Assembly: GCF_900106525.1 (NCBI RefSeq)
Contig: NZ_FNOG01000004.1
Location: forward strand, 78,796 to 142,795
Length of the DNA stretch: 64,000 bases
Direction of reading: 5' to 3'
Source of the DNA: Lysobacter enzymogenes
GTDB lineage: Bacteria; Pseudomonadota; Gammaproteobacteria; Xanthomonadales; Xanthomonadaceae
The translations under genes and the position numbers were made by a program. The notes under the pieces are model-generated. The model was given only the letters and a program-made list of their open reading frames with translations, did no database searches and was not told where the DNA came from. Below are positions 28,076-39,278 of this stretch, piece after piece (position 1 is the first letter of the stretch; each line of letters starts with the position of its first letter).

Positions 28076-28088
28076 GAGTTGCTCCGCC

Positions 28089-29165
28089 TCACTGTCCCGG
28101 CAGGAAGACGCCGTAATACGACATCAACGCGACCACGACGATCCAGGCGATGGTCAAAGGGATGAACACCTTCCAGCCCAGACGCATGATCTGGTCGTAG
28201 CGATAGCGCGGGAAGGAGGCGCGGAACCAGATGAAGCAGCTGGCGAAGAAGAACACCTTCGCAAGCAACCACCACCAGCCGTCGACCGATAGGAACGGAA
28301 TGCCCAGGCCCTGGAACGGGCTCAGCCAGCCGCCGAGGAAGAACAGCGAGGTCAGGAAGCTGATCAGGATCATGTTCGCGTATTCGGCCAGGAAGAACAG
28401 CGCGAACGCCGAACCCGAATACTCGACCATGTGGCCGGCGACGATTTCCGACTCGCCTTCGACCACGTCGAACGGCGCGCGGTTGGTCTCGGCCACGCCG
28501 GAAATGAAGTACACCACGAACAGCGGCAGCATCGGCAGCGCGAACCATTCCAGCGCGCCGGCGTTGCCCGACTGGGCCATGACGATGTCGGTGAGGTTGA
28601 GGCTGCCGGCGCCGACCATCACGCCGACCATGGCGAAGCCCATCGCGATCTCGTACGAGACCACCTGCGCGGCGGCGCGCATCGCGCCGAGGAAGGCGTA
28701 CTTCGAGTTCGACGCCCAACCGGCGAGGATGATGCCGTACACGCCCAGCGAGGTCATCGCCAGCAGGTACAAGAGGCCTGCGTTAGCGTTGGACAGCACC
28801 AGCTTGGCGTCGAACGGCACCACGGCCCAGGCCGCGAAGGCAGGGGCCAGGGTCAGCAGCGGCGCCAGCTTGTACAGGAAGGACTCGGCCTTGGCCGGCT
28901 GGATCACTTCCTTGAACAGCAGTTTGAACACGTCGGCGAAGGCCTGCAGGATGCCCATGCCGACGTACATCGGCCCGTGGCGCACGTGCATCCAGCCGAT
29001 CAGCTTGCGCTCCCAGACCACGTAGAAGGCCACGGTGATGATCACCGGCATGGCGATCAGCAGGATCTTCAGCACGATCCACAGCACCGCGCCGACCATG
29101 CCCAGCGACAGGAACCAGTTGTGCAGCGGATCGACCAGCTGGGTCATGAACATTCCGTCCGTCAT
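28089..29165 (-). CDS. nuoH: NADH-quinone oxidoreductase subunit H
   Basis: This 358-residue membrane subunit forms much of the quinone-access chamber with NuoB and NuoD. Conserved signatures are [19 protein letters not shown] at the first matrix-side loop and [22 protein letters not shown], containing the Glu/Asp residues of the E-channel. Eight membrane helices are expected. It starts three bases after the nuoG stop. Confidence 0.97.
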   Translation of the reverse strand: MTDGMFMTQLVDPLHNWFLSLGMVGAVLWIVLKILLIAMPVIITVAFYVVWERKLIGWMHVRHGPMYVGMGILQAFADVFKLLFKEVIQPAKAESFLYKLAPLLTLAPAFAAWAVVPFDAKLVLSNANAGLLYLLAMTSLGVYGIILAGWASNSKYAFLGAMRAAAQVVSYEIAMGFAMVGVMVGAGSLNLTDIVMAQSGNAGALEWFALPMLPLFVVYFISGVAETNRAPFDVVEGESEIVAGHMVEYSGSAFALFFLAEYANMILISFLTSLFFLGGWLSPFQGLGIPFLSVDGWWWLLAKVFFFASCFIWFRASFPRYRYDQIMRLGWKVFIPLTIAWIVVVALMSYYGVFLPGQ

Positions 29166-29168
29166 GGC

Positions 29169-31408
29169 TTATGCCCTCCCCGCCTGCACGCGGCCCGCGC
29201 CCAGCGGCGCGGTGGCGCCGTGGCCGCTTTCGATCCACACCGTGTTCGGCGCGACCTTGGCGCTGATCGCGACCGGCAGGGTCGCGGTGCCGGCGCCGGC
29301 GCCGAACTTGCCGACCATGCCTTCGCTGAAGCCCAGCGCGGCGGCGTCGGCCGGGTTGAGCACGGCGCGCGGCTCGAGGTTGAGCGGGTGCGACTGCAGC
29401 GCCGGCGCGCGGCGCACGGTGGCGTCGCTGCGGTAGATCGCGGTGGACACCGCGAGCTCCAGGCCCTCGCCCGCCGCGGCGGGCGCGCGGCCCGCGGCCG
29501 GCGTCGTCGCGCGCGGCGCGATGCTCGCGCGCAGGCCGGCGAAGTCGGTGAACTCGAAGCCCGCAGCGCCGAGCTCGCCACCGAGCGCGCGCAGCACGCG
29601 CCAGCCGGCGCGGGCCTGGCCCGGCAGCTTGCCGCCGGCGATGGCGTGCTGGTCGCGGCCGTCGAGGTTGGTCAGGGTCGCGTCGATTTCCGGCAGCAGC
29701 GCGATCGGCAGGATCACGTCGGCCACCGCCTTGGTCGAGCGGCAGGCGTAATGGCTGAAGGCCACCACCTGGGCCGCGCCGAGCGCGCGCAGCGCGCTTT
29801 CGGTGTCGGCGAAATCCAGGCCCGGCTCGATGCCGTAGACGATGTAGGCGCCGCGCGCTTCGCGCAGCATCGAACCGGCGTCGCGCGCGCTCGGCAGCAC
29901 GCCGTGACGGGCCAGACCGACCGCGTTGGCGCCCTGCGGGATGCGGCACAGCTTGGCGCCGGTGGCTTCGGCGAAGGCCTTGGCCGCGGCGCGGATCGCC
30001 GCCGCGTACGGGCCGTTTTCGGCCACGCCGCCAACGATCAGCGCGACATGGTTGCCGGCCTTGGCGATCTCGCGCAGCGCTTCGTCGCCGAGCGCGGCGG
30101 CGAGCTGCGACGGCGCGACGATGCGCTTGCTGGTCAGGTCGAAGGTGAAGTCGAAGTCGACCGGGTTCACCGCATGCACCTTGGCGCCGCGGGTGTAGGC
30201 CTTGCGCACGCGCTGCTGCACCAGCGGCAGTTCATGGCGCAGGTTGCTGCCGACGATGACGACCACATCGGCCTGGTCGATCTCGGCGACCGGCATGGCG
30301 AAGGTTTCGGCCACGGCGGCGTCGGACAGATCGTGCTGCGAGATGCGGTGATCGAGGTTGCCGGTGCCCAGGGCATCGGCCAGACGCGCCAGCAGCGCGC
30401 CCTCTTCGTTCGAGGTCGCCGGGTGCGCGAGCACGCCGAGGTTGTCGCCGCCGTTGTCGCGCAGGATCTTGGCGGCGCGGCTCAGCGCCTCTTCCCAGGA
30501 CGCTTCGCGCCACTCGCCGCCGTCCTTGACCAGCGGACGCTGGGCGCGGTCTTCCGCGTACAGGCCCTGATGCGAATAGCGGTCGCGGTCCGACAGCCAG
30601 CACTCGTTGACCGCTTCGTTGTCGCGCGGCACGGTGCGCAGCACGTCGCCGCGGCGCACGTGCAGGAACAGGTTGCTGCCCAGCGCGTCGTGATAGCCCA
30701 GCGACTCGCGCGCGGTCAGTTCCCACGGGCGAGCCTTGAACTGGAACACCTTGTTGGTCAGCGCGCCGACCGGGCACACGTCGATGACGTTGCCCGACAG
30801 CTCGGTGGTCAGCGGCTTGCCGTCGAAAGTGCCGATCTGCAGGTTCTCGCCGCGGTACATGCCGCCGAGCTCATAAGTGCCGGCGATTTCCGCGGTGAAG
30901 CGCACGCAGCGCGTGCACTGGATGCAGCGGGTCATCTCGGTGGCGACCAGCGGCCCGATGTCCTCGTCCGGCACCACGCGCTTGCGCTCGGAATAACGGC
31001 TGACCGAGCGGCCGTAGCCCATCGACACGTCCTGCAGCTCGCACTCGCCGCCCTGGTCGCAGATCGGGCAGTCCAGCGGGTGGTTGGCGAGCAGGAACTC
31101 CATCACGTTGCGCTGCGACTTCAGCGCGCGCTCGTTGCGGGTGAACACCTTCAGGCCGTCCATCACCGGCGTGGCGCAGGCCGGCGACGGCTTCGGCGCG
31201 GCGCGGCCGCCGACCTCGGTGTCGACCAGGCACATGCGGCAGTTGGCGGCGATCGCCAGCTTGTCGTGATAGCAAAAACGCGGGATCGGGATGCCGGCCT
31301 TGTCGGCGGCATGGATGATCATCGAGTTCTTCGGCGCGGCCAACTCGACGCCGTCGATGAAGACGGTGACATGGTCTGGCGGCAGGTTCGGATTTACGGG
31401 CTGCGCGC

Positions 31409-31412
<4 letters not shown>
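29169..31412 (-). CDS. nuoG: NADH-quinone oxidoreductase subunit G
   Basis: This 747-residue largest peripheral subunit is related to molybdopterin oxidoreductases. The N-terminal 2Fe-2S ferredoxin domain shows RFCYHDKLAIAANCRMCLV and a later Cys. A His/Cys-ligated 4Fe-4S site follows (NHPLDCPICDQGGECELQD), then a further 4Fe-4S set (CIQCTRCVRF). It is shorter than E. coli NuoG (~908), as in other xanthomonads, lacking part of the C-terminal molybdopterin-like region. The ATG overlaps the nuoF stop by four bases (ATGA). Confidence 0.97.
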
Positions 31413-32779
<1,367 letters not shown>

Positions 32780-32790
32780 CTCGCCCGACC

Positions 32791-33318
32791 TCACTTCAAA
32801 CCATCGAGCAGCTCATCCACCTTCGCGGTGTCGAGCTTCTCGTGGTAATGACCGTTGATGACGACCACCGGCGCGCCGCAGCACGCGGCCAGGCACTCTT
32901 CCTCGCGCTTGAGGAAAACCCGGCCGTCGGCGGTGGATTCGCCGAGCTTGCAGCCCAGCTTTTTCTCGGCGTGCGCGACCAGGTCCTGGGCGCCGTTGAG
33001 CCAGCAGCTGATGTTGGTGCAGAAGGCGACGTTGTTGCGGCCGACCTTTTCCGTCTCGAACATCGAGTAGAAGCTCGCCACCTCGTACGCCCACACCGGC
33101 GGCAGGCTCAAGTACTTGGCCACCGCGGCGACCAGTTCGTCGGTCAGCCAACCGCCGTTCTGCTCTTGCGCCGCGTGCAGACCCTGCAGCACCGCCGAAC
33201 GCTTGCGGTCCGGCGGGAACTTGGTCAGCCAGTGATCGATGTGCGCGCGCGTCGCATCCGACAACGCCACCATCGGATCCACGTGCTGTGCGGCCTCGAA
33301 ATTGCCTGTCGCCTTCAT
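32791..33318 (-). CDS. nuoE: NADH-quinone oxidoreductase subunit E
   Basis: This 175-residue thioredoxin-like subunit carries the 2Fe-2S cluster N1a. The ligands are C100 and C105 (CTNISC) and C142 and C146 (CLAAC). The helical N-terminus has the family signature RSAVLQGLHAAQEQNGGWL. It is 67 bp downstream of nuoD and adjoins nuoF. Length and motif spacing are typical. Confidence 0.97.
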   Translation of the reverse strand: MKATGNFEAAQHVDPMVALSDATRAHIDHWLTKFPPDRKRSAVLQGLHAAQEQNGGWLTDELVAAVAKYLSLPPVWAYEVASFYSMFETEKVGRNNVAFCTNISCWLNGAQDLVAHAEKKLGCKLGESTADGRVFLKREEECLAACCGAPVVVINGHYHEKLDTAKVDELLDGLK

Positions 33319-33385
33319 TTCTTCTTTCCTCTGCGACCGCGCGCCCCCGGCGCGCGGTCTGGGACAAACCCTTAGTGCGGCAAGA

Positions 33386-34696
33386 TCAGCGATCGATCTC
33401 GCCGAACACGATGTCGTAGGTGCCGATCATCGCCACCACGTCGGCCAGCATGTGGCCCTTGACGACCTCGTCCATCGACGAGAGGTGGGCGAAGCCCGGC
33501 GCGCGCAGCTTGACGCGGAACGGCTTGTTGGCGCCGTCGGAGACCAGGTAGCAGCCGAATTCGCCCTTCGGGGCTTCGACGGCGCAGTAGGTCTCGCCGG
33601 CCGGCACGCAATAGCCTTCCGAGAACAGCTTGAAGTGATGGATCAGCGCTTCCATGTCGTCCTTCATCTCCTCGCGCTTGGGCGGGGCGACCTTGAAGTT
33701 GTCGACGATCACGGGGCCGGGGTTGGCGCGCAGCCACTTCACGCACTGCTTGATGATGCGGGTGGATTCGCGCATTTCGGCGACGCGGACCAGGTAGCGG
33801 TCGTAGCAGTCGCCGTTGACGCCGACCGGGATGTCGAAATCGACTTCCGCGTACTTGGCGTAGGGCTGCTTCTTGCGCAGATCCCAGGCGATGCCGGAGC
33901 CGCGGATCATCGGGCCGGTCATGCCCCAGGCCAGGGCCTGTTCGGGCGAGACCACGCCGATGCCGACGGTGCGCTGCTTCCAGATGCGGTTTTCGGTCAG
34001 CAGGGTTTCGTATTCGTCGACGCGCTTGGGGAAGTCGTCGGCGAACGCGTCCAGGTAATCGAGCATCGAGCCTTCGCGCCACTCGTTGAAGCGCTTGAGG
34101 CCGGCGCCCTTCTTCCAGGGCGATTCCTTGTACTTCGGCATCCGGTCCGGCAGGTCGCGGTAGACGCCGCCGGGACGGTAGTAGGCCGCGTGCATGCGCG
34201 CGCCGGAAACCGCTTCGTAGCAGTCCATCAGCTCTTCGCGTTCGCGGAAGGCGTACAGGAACACCGCCATCGCGCCCAGGTCGAGCGCGTTGGAACCGAC
34301 CCACATCAGGTGGTTCAGGATGCGGGTGACTTCGTCGAACAAGGTGCGGATGTACTGCGCGCGCACCGGCGCCTCGATCCCCAGCAGGGTCTCGATCGCG
34401 CGCACGTACGCGTGCTCGTTGCACATCATCGACACGTAGTCCAGGCGATCCATGTAGCCGATCGACTGGTTGAACGGCTTGGACTCGGCGAGCTTCTCGG
34501 TGCCGCGATGGAGCAGGCCGATGTGCGGATCGGCGCGCTGCACCACTTCGCCGTCCATCTCCAGGATCAGGCGCAGCACGCCGTGCGCGGCCGGATGCTG
34601 AGGACCGAAGTTGAAGGTGTAGTTGCGGATCTCGGCGTTGTTGAGGCCGGAGGTGTTGAGGTTCACCAGGGGCATTTCGGTCGCGGGGTTGCTCAT
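33386..34696 (-). CDS. nuoD: NADH-quinone oxidoreductase subunit D
   Basis: This 436-residue 49-kDa-type subunit forms the quinone site with Nuo[20 protein letters not shown] near residue 29 is the conserved quinone-site loop. Later, [18 protein letters not shown] and the C-terminal DIVFGEIDR are typical. It is encoded separately from nuoC, one base after its stop, unlike the fused nuoCD of E. coli. Confidence 0.97.
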   Translation of the reverse strand: MSNPATEMPLVNLNTSGLNNAEIRNYTFNFGPQHPAAHGVLRLILEMDGEVVQRADPHIGLLHRGTEKLAESKPFNQSIGYMDRLDYVSMMCNEHAYVRAIETLLGIEAPVRAQYIRTLFDEVTRILNHLMWVGSNALDLGAMAVFLYAFREREELMDCYEAVSGARMHAAYYRPGGVYRDLPDRMPKYKESPWKKGAGLKRFNEWREGSMLDYLDAFADDFPKRVDEYETLLTENRIWKQRTVGIGVVSPEQALAWGMTGPMIRGSGIAWDLRKKQPYAKYAEVDFDIPVGVNGDCYDRYLVRVAEMRESTRIIKQCVKWLRANPGPVIVDNFKVAPPKREEMKDDMEALIHHFKLFSEGYCVPAGETYCAVEAPKGEFGCYLVSDGANKPFRVKLRAPGFAHLSSMDEVVKGHMLADVVAMIGTYDIVFGEIDR

Positions 34697-34697
34697 C

Positions 34698-35432
34698 TCA
34701 CTTCACCTCGCGTTGCGCGGCGTCGCGCTGGGCCGATTCGCCCTGCGCGGTCTGGTAGCGCGCGTCCTCGCGGATCACGCGCGGCACGCCGACGCGCGGC
34801 TCGATCGAGACCGGCTCGTACACCACGCGGCGCTTTTCGGCGTCGTAGCGCACTTCGACGTTGCCGATCAACGGGAAGTCCTTGCGGAACGGATGGCCGA
34901 CGAAACCGTAGTCGGTGAGGATGCGGCGCAGGTCCGGATGGCCCTCGAACACGATGCCGTACAGATCGAAGGCCTCGCGCTCGAACCAGTTGACGCCCGG
35001 GTGCACCGAGGTCAGCGACGGCACCACCGGCAGGTCGTCGTTGGGCGCGAACGCCTTCAGGCGCACGCGCGCGTTGTGCTGGTACGACAGCAGGTGCGCG
35101 ACCGCGGCGAAGCGGCGCGCCGGCTTGGCGTCGTCGGCGCCGTTGGGCTCTTCGCCCCAACGAAAGCGCCCGGCGCTCTGGCCTTCGACGCCGCGCGAGA
35201 AGCCTTCCGACGACACGTCGGTGTCCCACTCGTCGCTGCCGTAGGTCAGGTAGTCCACGCCGCTGACGTCGACGCACTGCTCGAAGCCGAGTTCGTCGCG
35301 CAGGATGCGCGCGGCTTCGAGGAACTGGTCGTGGGCGACTTCCAAAGTAATTTCGCCGCGCGGTTGCGCGACGATGAGAGTGGCTTGCGGGAAGCGCGCA
35401 TCCAGGCGCTGGGCGAGGTCGGCCGGGCTCAT
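34698..35432 (-). CDS. nuoC: NADH-quinone oxidoreductase subunit C
   Basis: This 244-residue 30-kDa-type peripheral subunit shows the signature [20 protein letters not shown] followed by [18 protein letters not shown]. An insertion of roughly 35 residues (around [18 protein letters not shown]) sits before the core. The C-terminal tail is rich in Gln/Arg/Ala. The start ATG overlaps the nuoB stop by four bases (ATGA). Confidence 0.96.
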   Translation of the reverse strand: MSPADLAQRLDARFPQATLIVAQPRGEITLEVAHDQFLEAARILRDELGFEQCVDVSGVDYLTYGSDEWDTDVSSEGFSRGVEGQSAGRFRWGEEPNGADDAKPARRFAAVAHLLSYQHNARVRLKAFAPNDDLPVVPSLTSVHPGVNWFEREAFDLYGIVFEGHPDLRRILTDYGFVGHPFRKDFPLIGNVEVRYDAEKRRVVYEPVSIEPRVGVPRVIREDARYQTAQGESAQRDAAQREVK

Positions 35433-36004
35433 TCGCGCACACCCTGCTTGGCGTCGCCGAAGTTGGTGCCGCGGCGGATCTTGCGCTGCAACTGCAGGAT
35501 GCCGTAGACCAGCGCTTCGGCGGTCGGCGGGCAGCCCGGGACGTAGACGTCGACCGGCACCACGCGGTCGCAGCCGCGCACCACCGCATAGGAATAGTGG
35601 TAGTAGCCGCCGCCGTTGGCGCAGCTGCCCATCGAGATGACCCACTTCGGGTCGGGCATCTGGTCGTAGACCTTGCGCAGTGCCGGGGCCATCTTGTTGA
35701 CCAGGGTGCCGGCGACGATCATCACGTCGGACTGGCGCGGCGAGGGACGGAACACCACGCCGTAGCGGTCCAGGTCCAGGCGCGCGGCGCCGGCGTGCAT
35801 CATCTCGACCGCGCAGCAGGCCAGGCCGAAGGTCATCGGCCACATCGAGCCGGTGCGCGCCCAGTTCCACAGGGTGTCGAGATTGGTGGTGACGAAGCCC
35901 TGCTGCAGCAGCGGGTTCTCGCCCTCGGGACGCAGGATGTCGTCCAGGCGGCCTTCCGGCAACGGGTTGTGCATCAACCCGGACACGGTTTGGATCACTC
36001 CCAT
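35429..36004 (-). CDS. nuoB: NADH-quinone oxidoreductase subunit B
   Basis: This 191-residue subunit holds the terminal 4Fe-4S cluster N2 that reduces quinone. The tandem cysteines C63/C64 ([10 protein letters not shown]), C128 (GSCANGG) and C158 (VPGCPP) are the ligands. It overlaps the end of nuoA by 10 bases and the start of nuoC by four. Length is typical. Confidence 0.97.
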   Translation of the reverse strand: MGVIQTVSGLMHNPLPEGRLDDILRPEGENPLLQQGFVTTNLDTLWNWARTGSMWPMTFGLACCAVEMMHAGAARLDLDRYGVVFRPSPRQSDVMIVAGTLVNKMAPALRKVYDQMPDPKWVISMGSCANGGGYYHYSYAVVRGCDRVVPVDVYVPGCPPTAEALVYGILQLQRKIRRGTNFGDAKQGVRE

Positions 36005-36351
36005 TCGAGCGCTCCCTTCTTCCAGACGTAAACGAAGCCGAGCAGGAGCATGCTGGCGAAAATGCCCATCTCGATCAGGCCGACCACGCCGAGATCTCGG
36101 AACACGGTGGCCCAGGGCACGATGAAGATGATTTCCAGATCGAAGATGATGAACTGGATGGCGATGAGGTAGTAGCGCACGTCGAACTGCATGCGCGCGT
36201 CTTCGAAGGCTTCGAAGCCGCATTCGTACGGAGACAGTTTCTCCGCGGTCGGGCGCTTGGGCCCGAGCACATTGCCTACCACCAACAGGGCGACGCCGAT
36301 ACCGCTGGCGACGATCAGGAACAACAGAGTCGGCAGGTATTCGGCCAGCAC
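35995..36351 (-). CDS. nuoA: NADH-quinone oxidoreductase subunit A
   Basis: This 118-residue three-helix membrane subunit of complex I is the first gene of the operon. The conserved loop [20 protein letters not shown] and helix [14 protein letters not shown] are present. It starts at GTG (GTG CTG GCC). The gene lies 163 bp downstream of tRNA-Leu, and read-through from the tRNA or a promoter in that gap is possible. No convincing -10/-35 pair was found in the gap. Confidence 0.95.
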   Translation of the reverse strand: MLAEYLPTLLFLIVASGIGVALLVVGNVLGPKRPTAEKLSPYECGFEAFEDARMQFDVRYYLIAIQFIIFDLEIIFIVPWATVFRDLGVVGLIEMGIFASMLLLGFVYVWKKGALEWE

Positions 36352-36514
36352 GCGGTGTTCTCTCGGCTACTTGTTCGGCTACATGGACGCGAGTGTTCGC
36401 GTTCCTTGGCTTGGCGCCGCAGCGCCCAGTCGTTCGGACGCGCGGAGCGGCCCGCCGTGCGTGCCGCACCTGCGTACCGTGGTGCGAATTGCTGATCAAA
36501 GCATCGGTTGGATG

Positions 36515-36599
36515 TGGTGCCCAAAGGGGGACTCGAACCCCCACGACCTAAGTCGCTACCACCTCAAGGTAGTGCGTCTACCAATTCCGCCATCTGGGC
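36515..36599 (-). tRNA. tRNA-Leu (GAG)
   Basis: This 85-nt class II tRNA has a long variable arm, an encoded CCA end, the acceptor pair GCCCAGA/TTTGGGC and anticodon loop CTTGAGG, giving anticodon GAG. Its position between secG and nuoA parallels E. coli leuU downstream of secG. Confidence 0.96.
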
Positions 36600-36718
36600 A
36601 CTGCCAACCTACTGTCGCCGTCCTGGCCGGGCATTGCGGGGAACCCGCGCCGCCTAGGTCATCGCTGACCTGCCTCGCCGTCCAGGCGGGGCTGAAACTC
36701 TATTTTAACCTGTTTATC

Positions 36719-37207
36719 TCAGCCGCCGTTAGCCGGCTGTTTTGCCGGGGCTGCCGGCTGGGTCGCCGCCGGCGGCTGCGCGGCCGGAGCCGCCGGCACC
36801 GTGGCGGCGGGCGCGCCGCCCGCCGGGGCCGCGGCCGGAGCGGCCGACGGGGCCTGCGGCACGCCGCTGGCCGGAGCCTGCGGAACCGCGGCCGGGGTGG
36901 CGGCCGGAGCCGGCGCGGGCTGTTCCTTGACCTGGCCCATCAGGCCCAGGTCCGGCTTGCCCAGTTGCGCCGGCGCGGTGCGGCTCGCCTGCCAGGCCAT
37001 GAACAGGCTGATCGCGAAGAACGCGACCGCCAGCCACTTGGTCGACTTGGACAGGAAGTTCGAGGAACCGCGGGCGCCGAACACGGTCGCCGAAGCGCCG
37101 CCGCCGAAACCCGAACCGGCCTGCGCACCTGCGCCGCGCTGCATCAGGATCAAGGCGATCATGGCGATCGCGATCAACACATAGATGACGTTGAGGAACA
37201 ACAGCAT
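36719..37207 (-). CDS. secG: Preprotein translocase subunit SecG
   Basis: This two-helix membrane subunit of the SecYEG channel has 162 residues. The conserved core is the first ~75 residues: helix 1 (LNVIYVLIAIAMIALILMQ), the loop GAGAQAGSGFGGGASATVFG and helix 2 before residue 73. An Ala/Pro-rich tail of ~90 residues follows, longer than in E. coli (110 total) and low in complexity. It lies 72 bp after tpiA and 119 bp before tRNA-Leu. Confidence 0.95.
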   Translation of the reverse strand: MLLFLNVIYVLIAIAMIALILMQRGAGAQAGSGFGGGASATVFGARGSSNFLSKSTKWLAVAFFAISLFMAWQASRTAPAQLGKPDLGLMGQVKEQPAPAPAATPAAVPQAPASGVPQAPSAAPAAAPAGGAPAATVPAAPAAQPPAATQPAAPAKQPANGG

Positions 37208-37279
37208 CGTTGGGATTCTTCGCTCAGTGACAGCTCGTTACGACCGTCGGCGGGCGGCGGAGTTCGCCGCTCGTCGCGA

Positions 37280-38032
37280 TCAGGGCGCCGCCGCGGCAGC
37301 GATGGCGTTGAAATCGGCCGCGACCAGGGAGGCGCCGCCGACCAGTCCGCCATCGACGTCGGGCTGGGAAAACAGCGCGGCGGCGTTGTCGGCTTTCACG
37401 CTTCCGCCGTAAAGGATCGGAAGCGAGCCAGCGATTCTAGCATCGTGCGATGCGATTTCGCTACGGATGAATGCGTGGACTTCCTGCGCCTGCTCCGGCG
37501 TGGCGGTCCGGCCGGTGCCGATGGCCCAGACCGGCTCGTAGGCGACGACCGCGCCGTCCAGGGCGGCGACGCCCAGCAGTTCCAGCACCGGCGCCAGCTG
37601 TTCCTGCAGGCGCCACTGGGTCTTGCCATCCTCGCGTTCTTCCAGGGTCTCGCCCACGCACAGGATCGGCACCAGGCCGGCGTCGCGGGCGGCGGCGAAC
37701 TTGCGCGCGACCAGCTCGCTGCTCTCGCGGTGGTACTGGCGGCGCTCGGAGTGGCCGACCAGACCGTAGACTGCGCCGACTTCCTTGAGCATCGCCGCGG
37801 AGACTTCGCCGGTGTAGGCGCCCTTGACGTTGCTGCTGACGTCCTGCGCGCCGAAGGTCAGGCCGCGCTCGCCGTAATGCTCGACCAGCTCGCCCAGGTA
37901 CGGCAGCGGCGGCAGGATCACCCGCTCCACCCCGACCGGCGGGGTCTGCGCGGCGACTTCGTCGAGCAAGGCGAAAGCGAACTCGCGGCTGCCGTGCAGC
38001 TTCCAGTTTCCGGCGACGATTCTGCGGCGCAT
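37280..38032 (-). CDS. tpiA: Triosephosphate isomerase
   Basis: This 250-residue TIM-barrel enzyme interconverts dihydroxyacetone phosphate and glyceraldehyde 3-phosphate. Active-site landmarks are N-terminal GNWKLHG with the catalytic Lys, GHSERRQYHRE with the electrophilic His, the catalytic Glu in VAYEPVWAIGTGRTATPEQA, and the flexible loop region ending YGGSVKADN. It precedes secG on the same strand. A large inverted repeat lies just upstream. Confidence 0.97.
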   Translation of the reverse strand: MRRRIVAGNWKLHGSREFAFALLDEVAAQTPPVGVERVILPPLPYLGELVEHYGERGLTFGAQDVSSNVKGAYTGEVSAAMLKEVGAVYGLVGHSERRQYHRESSELVARKFAAARDAGLVPILCVGETLEEREDGKTQWRLQEQLAPVLELLGVAALDGAVVAYEPVWAIGTGRTATPEQAQEVHAFIRSEIASHDARIAGSLPILYGGSVKADNAAALFSQPDVDGGLVGGASLVAADFNAIAAAAAP

Positions 38033-38077
38033 GGCTTCTCCCTCGGTGCGTAGACGGGGCGCAGTCTAACGGCTGCA

Positions 38078-38155
38078 GGAGATAGCGGATAGGAGTTAGG
38101 AAATAGCCAGAGCACCCACATCTAGGCTATCTCCTAACTCCTATCCGCTATCTCC
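38078..38155. repeat. 31-bp inverted repeat between tpiA and the glycosylase gene
   Basis: The left arm 38078-38108 (GGAGATAGCGGATAGGAGTT...) and the right arm 38125-38155 are complementary at 30 of 31 positions, with a 16-base loop. Both arms are less GC-rich than their surroundings. The right arm ends seven bases before the ATG of the glycosylase gene. It lies in the divergent promoter region of tpiA. Confidence 0.85.
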
Positions 38156-38162
38156 CAGCCCC

Positions 38163-38684
38163 ATGATCGTTCGCAGTTTTCCGCCGATGGAAGTCCCCGG
38201 CGCCCGCGCGCTGATCCTCGGCAGCATGCCGGGCGCCGCGTCGCTGGCGGCCGGGCGCTACTACGCGCATCCGCACAACCGGTTCTGGCCGTTCATGGGC
38301 GAACTGGTCGGCGCGGGCCCGGAGCTGGACTTTGCGCAGCGGGTCGAGGCGCTGGCCGCGGCCGGGATCGCGCTGTGGGACGTGCTGGCGCAGTGCGAGC
38401 GCGAGGGCAGCCTGGATTCGGCGATCCGCGACGACACCGCGGTGGCCAACGATATTCCCGGCTTCCTGGCCCGCCATCGGCAGGTCGGCACGATCCTGTT
38501 CAACGGCGCCAAGGCCGAGCAGGCCTTCCGCCGCTTCGTCGCCCCGACCCTGGCGCGGCCGGATCTGAGCCTGATCCGGCTGCCCTCGACCAGCCCGGCC
38601 AACGCCTCGCAGGGCGCAGCGATGAAGCTGGCGGCGTGGCGCGAGGCCTTGGGCGCGGCGGGAGTGCGGTTGCGGGAGGCGTGA
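38163..38684 (+). CDS. Hypoxanthine-DNA glycosylase (UDG family 6)
   Basis: This 173-residue enzyme probably excises deaminated adenine (hypoxanthine) from DNA. It belongs to the uracil-DNA glycosylase superfamily. Motif I, LILGSMPGAASL at residues 17-28, is followed by GRYYAHPHNRFW (31-42). Motif II, LPSTSPANAS at 140-149, is typical of the DNA-deoxyinosine glycosylase (HDG) group. The catalytic Asn at 39 is the expected HDG residue. The start ATG directly follows a 31-bp hairpin. No Shine-Dalgarno sequence is clear outside the hairpin arm. It is alone on its strand, with a C-rich possible Rho region downstream. Confidence 0.85.
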   Translation: MIVRSFPPMEVPGARALILGSMPGAASLAAGRYYAHPHNRFWPFMGELVGAGPELDFAQRVEALAAAGIALWDVLAQCEREGSLDSAIRDDTAVANDIPGFLARHRQVGTILFNGAKAEQAFRRFVAPTLARPDLSLIRLPSTSPANASQGAAMKLAAWREALGAAGVRLREA

Positions 38685-39278
38685 GGTACGCGGGGATCGG
38701 GCATTCGGCGCGATCTGAAATTCCGCGGTCGCAGCTTGCGCAGTTCCTACAGGGGCTTCGGTAACTGCGCGATCTACCTGTAGGAGCTGCGCAAGCTGCG
38801 ACCGCGACAAGGCGACTACGACGAAACCCCGGGACGGAGGCGAATTTCGCCGCCCTGCCCCAGCGGAGCTCCCCGCAAAACACCGTTCCCTTCACCGCCC
38901 CGACCTGCAGCGGCCGTTGCACCTGCGCAACATTTTCCACCCGCCCCGCTCCCGCCCATACGTCCGAAAGCCTTGCCGCGCCTGCGCCGCAGCCATCCCA
39001 GACCACGCTGCGACAACACCGGCACCGCACCTGTCCATCGCCCGGCCCTGTCCTGCCCGCCGCGACCCCGGCGTTTCCTGGGGTGGCCGCCCGCCCTGGG
39101 CGGCACCGACGAACGCAGCATCGCCCACCGCGGCGACGCGCCACCGGCCGGGCCCGCCTGTACGCGCCCGTCCCACGTTCGCCCGGAACCGCCCGCGCCG
39201 CACGGATCGAGGCGCGCGGCGGCGCTGTACCGACGATCCATCCGTCGCCCATGGAGCGATATCACAAGGAGTCTGGAC
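38685..39278 (+). other. Gene-free leader with a repeat pair and a C-rich segment
   Basis: No credible gene is seen. It contains an inverted pair of repeat family B (38724-38753 and 38777-38806). Bases 38881-39060 are strongly C-rich and G-poor on the plus strand (about 90 C against 38 G by hand count), which resembles a Rho-utilisation region. The ribosome-binding site AAGGAG of the protease lies at 39266-39271. Confidence 0.55.
38724..38806. repeat. Repeat family B, inverted pair
   Basis: The copy at 38724-38753 (reverse orientation) and the copy at 38777-38806 (forward) are 30 bp each with one mismatch between arms and a 23-bp spacer. The variant core is GCTGC-GCAA-GCTGC. Confidence 0.8.
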
